Source of the DNA: an uncultured Ruminococcus sp.
GTDB taxonomy: Bacteria > Bacillota > Clostridia > Lachnospirales > Lachnospiraceae
NCBI GenBank assembly: GCA_900553885.1
Contig: USFD01000123.1
Location: forward strand, 1 to 7,487
Length of the DNA stretch: 7,487 nucleotides
Direction of reading: 5' to 3'
Numbering within the stretch: the first letter of the stretch is position 1; every line of letters starts with the position of its first letter. Position numbers and translations under genes: made by a program. Below, piece after piece: positions 1 through 5,813 of the stretch. The notes beneath the pieces were generated by a model, which saw only the letters and a list, made by a program, of their open reading frames with translations, searched no databases and was not told the origin of the DNA.

Positions 1-1
1 C

Positions 2-43
2 TTACCAAAAAGGAGTCATTTTTTACCAAAGCCACAAAGTTTT
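2..43. repeat. two 21-nt imperfect direct repeats at window edge
   Basis: Two adjacent 21-nt units begin at 2 and 23, both starting TTACCAAA and ending in a T run; a weaker third start (TTAC) lies at 44. The period is exactly seven codons. A plus-strand frame is open from base 2 to a TGA at 110-112 and reads as leucine-led heptads (LPKRSHF, LPKPQSF), so this could be the tail of a gene entering from the left. It could equally be a noncoding repeat, such as an iteron-like array, cut by the window edge. The stretch 1-96 shows no other feature. The function is unknown. Confidence 0.3.
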
Positions 44-96
44 TTACACTACCTTACAATACTACGATTTACAACACGGCGCTTTATTTTTGTATA

Positions 97-627
97 TTAT
101 TTCATAGCTTGATTAGCCTCATAGTTATCTACTATCTTTTTTAGATTTTCTTTTGTACATGGTATTTTCCCATATATAATATCATATAGACTATTTCTAT
201 ATTCTCTAATATATTCAGGACACTTGTTGTCTTCACCACCACCACATACCCATATTAGATTTCTGATGATATTTTCTTCACGTCTTTTTAATTCTAAAAG
301 AATTCGATCTGGATCTGGATTATTCATGATTACATTTAAAGCTACAATCTGTCTTCTCCCAATATATTGAAGATTACTCCCCATATATTGAGCTATTTCA
401 GGATACCTGCAATAGAGATAAATCTCTCTGTTTTCAAAATACAAATCACTATTAAATTCCGTTGTTTTCTCATTGAAACACTTAGTCGTAATATTGTCTA
501 CTTCCTTGTAAAGCCTCAATTTTAATTCATTTTCCTGCATTGATCCTTTTTTCGGGGAATAATCTTTTGGTTTTGTCATCATGACTATAACTATTATCAC
601 TATAATTAAAAAAAATAAAACTCCCAC
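97..627 (-). CDS. hypothetical membrane-anchored protein
   Basis: I do not recognise this 176-residue protein. Residues 2-17 are almost wholly aliphatic or aromatic (Val, Leu, Ile, Phe, Met), with only a Met-Gly before them. A KPKDYSPKK basic stretch follows. This suggests a single N-terminal membrane anchor or uncleaved signal with a soluble remainder, which by the positive-inside rule may be cytoplasmic. The soluble part is charged and has cysteines near 52, 73, 128, 135 and 157, including a CGGGEDNKC stretch that could bind a metal or form a disulfide. The start is GTG at 627, chosen because AGGAGG (633-638) lies 5 nt upstream and because it retains the anchor; the two Met at 16-17 would remove it. 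The gene is very AT-rich and diverges from the XRE regulator across an AT-only palindrome, so the two are probably co-regulated accessory genes. Confidence 0.7.
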   Translation of the reverse strand: MGVLFFLIIVIIVIVMMTKPKDYSPKKGSMQENELKLRLYKEVDNITTKCFNEKTTEFNSDLYFENREIYLYCRYPEIAQYMGSNLQYIGRRQIVALNVIMNNPDPDRILLELKRREENIIRNLIWVCGGGEDNKCPEYIREYRNSLYDIIYGKIPCTKENLKKIVDNYEANQAMK

Positions 628-648
628 TTTCTCCTCCTTTACATTTAT

Positions 649-695
649 ATGGGTATATATCTACTCATATAAATATATTATATATTTATACCCAT
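649..695. promoter_or_regulatory. divergent promoter/operator region, nested palindromes
   Basis: Two nested inverted repeats lie between the divergent hypothetical and XRE genes. The outer pair is ATGGGTATA (649-657) and TATACCCAT (687-695), nine of nine bases. The inner pair is TATAAATATA (668-677) and TATATTTATA (681-690), ten of ten with a 3-nt spacer. A perfect minus-strand -10 (TATAAT, complement of 677-682) sits in the centre of the inner palindrome. Its -35 is weak (around 699-705), so transcription of the hypothetical gene may need help or be repressed here. For the plus strand the best -10 candidates are TAAAAT at 713-718 or TATCCT at 718-723, both with poor -35 boxes. The inferred role is an operator for the adjacent regulator. 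Confidence 0.5.
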
Positions 696-745
696 TACAA
701 TAAACCAGTAAATAAAATATCCTATTTTTAGGAGGGCATAAATAT

Positions 746-985
746 ATGAATGATTTAGAATTTGGCACTATTCGGTTACATTTAGAAGAATTAATGAAAG
801 AACGTAATATTTCTATAAATAAACTCTCTTTTCGCGCTGAAATGCAAAGAACGCAGTTAAAAAAATACTGCCGTAATGAAGTTCAACGATTAGACATTGC
901 TGTTCTGTCACGGCTTTGCTATGCCTTAGACTGTGACTTAAATGATCTTTTAGAATATATTCCGCCTGAGAATCTAAACAAGTAG
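746..985 (+). CDS. small Cro/C1-type (XRE) HTH transcriptional regulator
   Basis: This 79-residue protein is essentially one Cro/C1-type DNA-binding domain. Residues 5-17 form a first helix. The helix-turn-helix falls about residues 21-45 (NISINKLSFRAEM then a basic recognition helix with QRTQLKKYCRNE). The last part, SRLCYALDCDLNDLLEY, is the usual end of the small stand-alone XRE proteins related to B. subtilis YozG. No ligand or protease domain is present, so it probably acts as a simple dimeric repressor or activator. The ATG at 746 has GGAGGG at 731-736, nine bases upstream. It diverges from the membrane-anchored hypothetical gene, and the palindromes between them are the natural candidate for its operator. 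A possible terminator follows directly at 986-1050. Base composition is AT-rich like its neighbour and unlike rlmH. Confidence 0.88.
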   Translation: MNDLEFGTIRLHLEELMKERNISINKLSFRAEMQRTQLKKYCRNEVQRLDIAVLSRLCYALDCDLNDLLEYIPPENLNK

Positions 986-1050
986 AAAGCCATAACAAGA
1001 AGAATAAAGTGTTCCATCCTTTTACTTCCTCTGGTATGGCTTTTTCTTTT
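986..1050 (+). terminator. possible rho-independent terminator of the XRE gene
   Basis: AAAGCCATA at 986-994 pairs perfectly with TATGGCTTT at 1035-1043, and the T-rich tract TTTTTCTTTT runs 1041-1050 on the plus strand. The stem starts one base after the XRE stop codon. The 40-nt loop is much longer than in a typical terminator and has only weak internal pairing, so the call is moderate. Confidence 0.45.
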
Positions 1051-1063
1051 ATGAGCATTTCTC

Positions 1064-1114
1064 AACCATATCGCACCCAAATGCGAAAAAACCGCACTTA
1101 CTTGTGATATGGTT
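1064..1114. repeat. inverted repeat across the rlmH stop; attachment-site-like
   Basis: AACCATATC (1064-1072) and GATATGGTT (1106-1114) are perfect 9-bp inverted repeats. A nested stem of TGCG (1082-1085) with CGCA (1093-1096) encloses a run of six A. The right arm codes for the end of RlmH (Pro-Tyr-His-Lys). Read on the minus strand, the rlmH end runs TATCACAAG, TAA stop, GTGCGGTTTTTT. The SCC attachment site of staphylococci lies at the same end of the same gene, with TATCATAA, a stop codon and TGCGGTTTTT. The minus-strand T6 falls in the loop, not after a stem, so as an rlmH terminator it would be atypical. A mobile-element boundary is the alternative I favour. Confidence 0.45.
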
Positions 1115-1577
1115 CTCCATTCATAATCCGATACCCCCGGTACACCTGCTCCAGCAGGATCACCCGCATAAGCTGATGGGGAAATGTCATCTTTGAGAAA
1201 CTAAGTGCATAATCCGACCGCTTCAGCACTTCTTTGCCCAGTCCGATGGACCCGCCGATCACAAATGCGATACTGCTCTTTCCCTGCACCCCCAGAGTTT
1301 CTATCTTCTCTGCAAATTCTTCCGAAGAGAGCATTTTCCCTCCGATCTCCAGAGTAATCACATACATATCATCTCTGATATATTTCAGTAGCCGCTCCCC
1401 CTCTTTCGAACGGATTGCATCTTCCACTGTTCCGCTTGCCTGATCCGGGGTCTTCTCATCTGCTACCTCTATGATCTCCAGCTTACAGTAGCGGCTCAGC
1501 CGTTTACTATACTCTGCAATAGCGTCTCTTAAGTACTTTTCTTTTATTTTTCCTACCGTAATTACCGTAATCTTCAT
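1098..1577 (-). CDS. rlmH: 23S rRNA (pseudouridine1915-N3)-methyltransferase RlmH
   Basis: RlmH is a small SPOUT-fold enzyme that uses S-adenosylmethionine to methylate N3 of pseudouridine 1915 in helix 69 of 23S rRNA, acting on assembled 70S ribosomes. The 159 residues are the full usual length. Seen here: the N-terminal strand MKITVITVGKIKEKYL, the knotted cofactor site with FVIGGSIGLG (105-114) and SFSKMTFPHQLMRVILLEQ (126-144), YRGYRI (146-151), and the invariant C-terminal YHK. Its ATG overlaps the stop of the FAD/Rieske gene (ATGA, 1574-1577), with AGGAG at 1583-1587 inside that gene, so translation is probably coupled. In staphylococci the same gene, also called orfX, carries the chromosomal insertion site for SCC elements at its 3' end. 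Here too the sequence beyond the 3' end is AT-rich accessory-like DNA. Confidence 0.97.
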   Translation of the reverse strand: MKITVITVGKIKEKYLRDAIAEYSKRLSRYCKLEIIEVADEKTPDQASGTVEDAIRSKEGERLLKYIRDDMYVITLEIGGKMLSSEEFAEKIETLGVQGKSSIAFVIGGSIGLGKEVLKRSDYALSFSKMTFPHQLMRVILLEQVYRGYRIMNGEPYHK

Positions 1578-3016
1578 TGCTTCTCCTCTTTATCAATTCC
1601 CTCCTGGGCCGGACCTTCCAGCAGATTTCCCTTATAATCAAACCGGGAGCCGTGACAGGGGCAGTCCCATGTCTTCTCATCCGGATTCCACGACAGCTCA
1701 CATCCCAGATGGGGACATACAATGTCTGTCTGAAATAACTCTCCTTCTTCCGTCTTATAAACGCCTGCTTTTCCCTGAGGCGTCTCCACAATCGCTCCCT
1801 GTTCCCGTTCAAGGGCAGCCGCCGTCTCATCCGGAATATGAAAAAATCTTTTCATCAGCCCTTTTACAGCCTTTCCTGTATCTCTCATAATCTGCGGAAC
1901 CTCCTCCGCCGAGAAACGGGACGGATCAAATACTGCTGAATACGGATTATCTATGCCGCATACAAGATCTCTCAGCAGCATGGCAGATATCATGGAAGAA
2001 CTCATGCCCCATTTCTGAAATCCGGAAGCCACAAGCCAGTCCGGACGGTCCGGCGCATATTGGCCGATAAAAGGAATTTTATCTGCGGTAATACAGTCCT
2101 GGGCGGACCAGTACGCTGCCACACGGCAATCAGGATACAGGGCTTTTGCCTGCTCCTGCAGTTTTGCGTATCTGCCGCCCTCCCGGTTTTCACCGGTTCG
2201 GTGTCCCTCACCGCCAAGCAGAATATATCTGTCATACTGCCGGAAGGAAAGTTTATCTTCTCCATCACCTATATACATGCCATTTAATATTCCCGCCTGT
2301 TCCAGTGCAAGCACATAGGAACGTTCCTGGTGCATTCTTGCAAAATACATCCCCGGAAAATTCACAAAAGGAAAATGGGTGGCAAAAATGATCTTCCCTG
2401 CCAGCACAGTTCCGCAGGCGGTTCTGATTCTGTTCCCCTCGACTTCTTTTACCGGGGTGCTTTCATATATGTTCAGTTTTCCGGCAAGTCCTTCTATAAA
2501 TTTCAGCGGATGAAATTCTGCCTGTCCGGGGAAACGGACTGCCCCCGCACATGGAACGGGAATCTCAATCTGCCTCTCAAATGACGCATCTATGCCAAGT
2601 TCCCTCGCTGATTCTGTTTCCTTTTTTAATTTTTCTTCATTCCGGGAGTACACATAAGAATCCGTCACTCTCAGATCGCACGGAATCTGCTCTTTTCCTA
2701 TGATTCGTCTGTATTCTTCCACTGCAGCCTGATTTGCCTGAACATACAGCTTTGCTGTTTCTTTTCCTTTTTTCTCAATAAATGTATGACAGAACATTCC
2801 ATGCTGAGATGTGATCTTCGCAGTTGTGTTCTTTGTCTGTCCGCCGCCAATCCGTTCAGCCTCCAGCAGGACGGTATGCACTCCCGCCTGTTCCAGCTGA
2901 TAGGCGGCCAGAATTCCTGCCATTCCGCCGCCGATCACAGCCACGTCTGCCTCAATATCTCCGTTTAAAGCCAGATGCTTTTCAATATTACAGGTTTTAC
3001 TCCATATGGATTTCAT
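1574..3016 (-). CDS. FAD-dependent oxidoreductase with C-terminal Rieske [2Fe-2S] domain
   Basis: This 480-residue two-domain redox protein resembles B. subtilis YhfW. Residues 1-370 form a DAO/glycine-oxidase-type FAD domain. The dinucleotide fold VAVIGGGMAGILAAYQLEQAG lies at 25-45 with the acidic strand end LLEAERIG at 50-57, then GGGQTKNTTAKIT, typical of this subfamily. The Rieske domain is at about 405-475: Cys434-x-His436 and Cys452-x2-His455 ligate the cluster. Cys439 and Cys454 match the extra disulfide-forming pair of high-potential Rieske proteins. No signal peptide or membrane segment is seen, so it is probably cytoplasmic. The physiological substrate of this family is unknown to me. 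The ATG at 3014-3016 has GGGAGG at 3023-3028, six bases away. It lies 81 bp after the helD-like stop and overlaps rlmH by four bases. I see no convincing promoter in the gap; only weak -10-like boxes and a TCCCATGGGA palindrome at 3051-3060 are present. Confidence 0.92.
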   Translation of the reverse strand: MKSIWSKTCNIEKHLALNGDIEADVAVIGGGMAGILAAYQLEQAGVHTVLLEAERIGGGQTKNTTAKITSQHGMFCHTFIEKKGKETAKLYVQANQAAVEEYRRIIGKEQIPCDLRVTDSYVYSRNEEKLKKETESARELGIDASFERQIEIPVPCAGAVRFPGQAEFHPLKFIEGLAGKLNIYESTPVKEVEGNRIRTACGTVLAGKIIFATHFPFVNFPGMYFARMHQERSYVLALEQAGILNGMYIGDGEDKLSFRQYDRYILLGGEGHRTGENREGGRYAKLQEQAKALYPDCRVAAYWSAQDCITADKIPFIGQYAPDRPDWLVASGFQKWGMSSSMISAMLLRDLVCGIDNPYSAVFDPSRFSAEEVPQIMRDTGKAVKGLMKRFFHIPDETAAALEREQGAIVETPQGKAGVYKTEEGELFQTDIVCPHLGCELSWNPDEKTWDCPCHGSRFDYKGNLLEGPAQEGIDKEEKQ

Positions 3017-3097
3017 TTCAATCCTCCCGTGAATTTTTACTTATAAGGTTTCCCATGGGAGGGGATTTATACCTGTATGGATTCTGGTATCCGGGTT

Positions 3098-5155
3098 TTA
3101 CCGGCCTGCCTGATTTCCGTTTCCATATACATACAGTTCATGCAGAGCCCTTGTTGCGCAGATATATTCCGCCTGTTTTTTCAGCGGATTTTCTTCACTT
3201 CCCTGAATCGCGAATACCTGATCAAACTCCAGACCTTTTGCAAGATAAAATGTAGTAACTGTCAGACCTTTCCGGAATGCGGAACTGTTTCTGTCTACAT
3301 ATGACACATCTATGCCTCTGTTCTGCAGAAGGCGGTAAATATCAAATGCTTCTTCCTCTGTCATTGTAATAACCGCTGCAGTTTCATACCCGTCTTCACC
3401 CACATTCAGATTGTCCCGGACTGCAGAGAGCATCTCCTCCTCGGAGTCAAATAGCTTCTCTTCAACTTCTTTTCCATGCCGCTCCAGAAGTTCAATATCT
3501 GACACTCCGCTTAATTTTGCGGCAAATGTTGCGATCTCCCAGGTATTGCGGTAACTTTTATTCATGACAACCTTACGGATATCTTTTCCGAATATTTTCG
3601 GAAGAAAATTCAGCACATCCCGCTGTTCCTTATCAAGCGTCTGAGCCCGGTCTCCCAGAATCGTCATGCGGCAGCGGAAAATCCTGTTCAGTATCAGATA
3701 CTGAAGATAGGAGTAATCCTGCATTTCGTCAATAACCAGATGCTTGATGTTCTTATGCACACTTTCTCCTGTCAGGCGGTATTTTAGATAAAGCATGGGA
3801 TAAACATCTTCATACGGAATTTTTCTTCGCTCAAATGGCACATTTGAAAGAAGATCCTGCCCGCAGTATTCCAGCAGCCGGTTATAAATCTCATAGATAT
3901 CCTTTGTGACATACATTCTCTCAAATTTCTTCTGAAGAAAGTCTCTGTCCTCTTCAGAAATATCCCGGCCTCTCAATGTTTCATATGCATCGATAAAATA
4001 CTCCATCACCGCATCCATTCTTCTGAGAATCGGTGTTTCGTAAAATTTATCATAGAAAAGATGAATGATTTCCTGTTCCGACAGATGCATTCCCCGGAAA
4101 TCAATATCCCGGAAATCCATCAGGCTGTCCTCTTCCAGCGCCAGAAATCCTTCCAGCTCACCTGCGAACTGCGCGGACTGTTTCCAGCGGAACCTTTCCT
4201 CCGCTCCCGCATCCGGAAAACGCATCATTCTCTCCAGCTGATCATATCTGTCCTCGCAGTCTGCCGCAGTATCTTTCAGCTCTCTGTATGCAAAAAGATC
4301 AAAGCTCATTTCACGGATATTTTCCTCTCCCAGTTCCGGCAGGATATGAGAAATATAATCCGCAAACACGCTGTTCGGTGAAAGAATAAGTACATTGGAG
4401 GAGCGCAGTCTGTCTCTGTCATGATACAGAAGATAGGCAATCCTGTGCAGGGCAATGGAAGTCTTCCCGCTTCCTGCCGCTCCCTGGATAACCAGAATTC
4501 TGTCTTTCGTATTGCGGATAATTTCATTCTGCTCTTTCTGAATGGTGCGGACTATATTTTTCAGCTTTACATCTCCGTTGCTGCCCAGTTCCTGCTTCAG
4601 AATCTCATCATCAATCTTTGTATCGCTTTCAAAGGCATAAATCATTTTTCCGCCGCGGATCTTATACTGCCATTTCGTCAGGATCTCGCCTCTGATCACA
4701 CCGGCAGGGGCCTCATAGGAAGCCGGGCCTTTATCATAATCATAAAACAATCCGCTGACCGGAGCTCTCCAGTCATAGACCAGAGGAGTCATCCCTGCCC
4801 GCTCGGCAAAATTTCCGATTCCGATATAAAATCTTTCCGCTTCTTCCTCATCTTCAAAGGCAAAATCCACCCGTCCGAAAAACGGGGCATCCAGCATGCG
4901 CTCAAACCGATGCTTTAATTTCTGTTTTTCATCATTGGCATTGCTCTGCTGAAGCAGCGCCTGACGATTATCATAATCCTCGTACCCGTACTGGTCCATT
5001 TCCGCATAGTTTTCCCAGTAGTACTCATGCATGCTTTCAATATCCTTCTGTCCTTCTGCCAGATCTTTCTCTATCTCACGGAGCCGTATATTCAATTTCT
5101 GAAGTACTTCCTCCAGAAATTCTTCACCCTCAAAATTGTTTTTCTTCTCTGTCAT
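3098..5155 (-). CDS. helD: HelD-family RNA polymerase recycling ATPase (UvrD/Rep-like)
   Basis: HelD is a superfamily 1 helicase-like motor of Gram-positive bacteria. It enters the RNA polymerase channels and uses ATP to release stalled or post-termination enzyme. From Met at 5155 the protein has 685 residues, somewhat shorter than B. subtilis HelD. The N-terminal region to about residue 75 is charged and helical, consistent with the coiled-coil arm that enters the secondary channel. Family signatures follow: FFGRVDF (92-98) and DWRAPVSGLFYD (128-139). SF1 motifs: Walker A GAAGSGKT (225-232), Walker B VIDEMQD (474-480), GDRAQT (501-506), SYRNT (534-538), AKGLEFD (639-645) and ATRALHELYVY (667-677). 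The frame stays open upstream to 5254, but the ATG at 5153-5155 is chosen because it has GGAG at 5166-5169, ten bases away, and because the upstream extension crosses the promoter and a leader hairpin. It is probably first in an operon with the FAD/Rieske gene and rlmH. Confidence 0.93.
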   Translation of the reverse strand: MTEKKNNFEGEEFLEEVLQKLNIRLREIEKDLAEGQKDIESMHEYYWENYAEMDQYGYEDYDNRQALLQQSNANDEKQKLKHRFERMLDAPFFGRVDFAFEDEEEAERFYIGIGNFAERAGMTPLVYDWRAPVSGLFYDYDKGPASYEAPAGVIRGEILTKWQYKIRGGKMIYAFESDTKIDDEILKQELGSNGDVKLKNIVRTIQKEQNEIIRNTKDRILVIQGAAGSGKTSIALHRIAYLLYHDRDRLRSSNVLILSPNSVFADYISHILPELGEENIREMSFDLFAYRELKDTAADCEDRYDQLERMMRFPDAGAEERFRWKQSAQFAGELEGFLALEEDSLMDFRDIDFRGMHLSEQEIIHLFYDKFYETPILRRMDAVMEYFIDAYETLRGRDISEEDRDFLQKKFERMYVTKDIYEIYNRLLEYCGQDLLSNVPFERRKIPYEDVYPMLYLKYRLTGESVHKNIKHLVIDEMQDYSYLQYLILNRIFRCRMTILGDRAQTLDKEQRDVLNFLPKIFGKDIRKVVMNKSYRNTWEIATFAAKLSGVSDIELLERHGKEVEEKLFDSEEEMLSAVRDNLNVGEDGYETAAVITMTEEEAFDIYRLLQNRGIDVSYVDRNSSAFRKGLTVTTFYLAKGLEFDQVFAIQGSEENPLKKQAEYICATRALHELYVYGNGNQAGR

Positions 5156-5186
5156 AATATTTATTCTCCAGTCTTTTATACAGCCG

Positions 5187-5217
5187 GGACTGCACATTTT
5201 TTCCAAATGTGCAGTCC
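5187..5217 (-). promoter_or_regulatory. perfect 13-bp hairpin in the helD leader
   Basis: GGACTGCACATTT (5187-5199) and AAATGTGCAGTCC (5205-5217) pair at all 13 positions around a 5-nt loop, inside the untranslated leader of the helD-like gene. No T tract follows on either strand, so it is not an intrinsic terminator. The minus-strand word GACTGCA occurs again at 5230-5236, 20 bp from the copy in the right arm (5210-5216). In the RNA, this upstream GACTGCA could pair with the TGCAGTC arm in place of the hairpin. It may be an RNA switch, a protective 5' stem or a protein operator; I cannot decide. Confidence 0.6.
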
Positions 5218-5244
5218 TCCCTGTCTTCATGCAGTCATAGTGAT

Positions 5245-5253
5245 AGTATAACA
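5245..5253 (-). promoter_or_regulatory. extended -10 promoter for the helD-like gene
   Basis: The minus strand reads TGT then TATACT (complement of 5251-5253 and 5245-5250), a good extended -10 element for the vegetative sigma factor. No clear -35 is found at 16-18 bp spacing. The predicted start of transcription near 5238 gives a leader of about 83 nt that contains the 13-bp hairpin. The element overlaps the upstream extension of the helD frame, which supports the downstream ATG. Confidence 0.6.
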
Positions 5254-5261
5254 TGTATTTT

Positions 5262-5290
5262 TTGAAATGATATCACAATTTAGTCATAAA
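5262..5290 (+). promoter_or_regulatory. candidate promoter for the plus-strand structured RNA
   Basis: TTGAAA (5262-5267) and CATAAA (5285-5290) are separated by exactly 17 bp and match consensus at five and four of six positions. Transcription would start near 5297, just ahead of the large folded region. It lies back to back with the helD promoter, and TGATATCA (5268-5275) is a palindrome between the two. The assignment rests on sequence similarity only. Confidence 0.45.
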
Positions 5291-5533
5291 TTTAGCTTAA
5301 AATTTTGAATGATATTTTAGGAAATGAGGTAAATCACACAATGAAAAAATGAAGGCAGAACTTTATCGGCTGATATGGGAACTGTATTCTGTGCTGATGT
5401 TTGAAAGCAGGTGCATTTCCTGTTTGAAAACCGGAAACCGGATAAACAGTTAGCCGTAGTCGAAAAAGTTCTGTCTTTGTTTTTGTTTGTTGAATTTGAA
5501 ATTATCGGCGGCAGTGCCGGTTGGATGTGAGCA

Positions 5534-5813
5534 GAAAATGCTTGGATACAGACGGCTGGATACGCCTTTCGGAGAGCGGCTGGGGAGATTTTGAACGACT
5601 TTGAAGCAGAATCTAGTAAAACCAAAACCCTGGGTGCAGGCGTCAGGATTTTCAATGGAGCTGTTCGAACGGAACGTGAGTTTCCATTGAAAATCCTGTT
5701 TTTATCCTGTATCCAGGGTTTTGTTGTTTTACTTATTCTGCGGAACGGAGAGCAAAATCTCCTCAGCCGCTCTCCGAATACGATTTCTGTTTACTCTGTA
5801 TCAAAGTATTTTC
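5534..5813 (+). repeat. 280-nt near-palindromic rod (about 91 bp)
   Basis: Five helices stack in register. 5534-5552 pairs with 5795-5813 (18 of 19). 5570-5593 pairs with 5753-5776 (24 of 24, one G-U). 5606-5612 pairs with 5735-5741 (7 of 7). 5615-5640 pairs with 5706-5733 (26 pairs, a 2-nt bulge at 5724-5725). 5644-5659 pairs with 5683-5698 (16 of 16). Two symmetric internal loops separate them (5553-5569 with 5777-5794; 5594-5605 with 5742-5752). The 23-nt apical region holds GTTC (5663-5666) and GAAC (5672-5675), which can close a small hairpin. The size exceeds usual intergenic repeats. A fold-back or MITE-like origin is the main alternative to a dedicated RNA gene. Confidence 0.75.

Noticed and set aside
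813..1058. Minus-strand open frame of 81 codons over the XRE gene
   Set aside because: It shadows the XRE gene on the other strand, without domain or start signal.
3046..3075. TCCCATGGGA palindrome and TATAAA box as promoter/operator of the FAD/Rieske gene
   Set aside because: The palindrome is only 10 bp and no -35 matches the -10-like boxes. Read-through from helD is at least as likely.
5156..5254. Longer helD protein starting at 5254
   Set aside because: The extra 33 codons cover the -10 box and the leader hairpin and lack homology to HelD N-termini. The ATG at 5155 has a proper ribosome binding site.
5349..5453. Plus-strand 34-codon frame beginning MKAELYRL
   Set aside because: A GAGG lies about 20 bases upstream, too far for a normal start, and the bases are engaged in the wobble-biased 5' arm. 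A leader peptide cannot be excluded.
5317..5655. Minus-strand open frame of 112 codons
   Set aside because: It lies across the structured RNA, has no ribosome binding site I could accept, no recognisable domain, and unusual composition rich in Ser, Pro and Ala. Pairing explains the sequence better.
5534..5813. Retron msr-msd
   Set aside because: The long rod recalls an msd stem, but no reverse transcriptase gene lies in the window and both neighbours are ordinary chromosomal genes.
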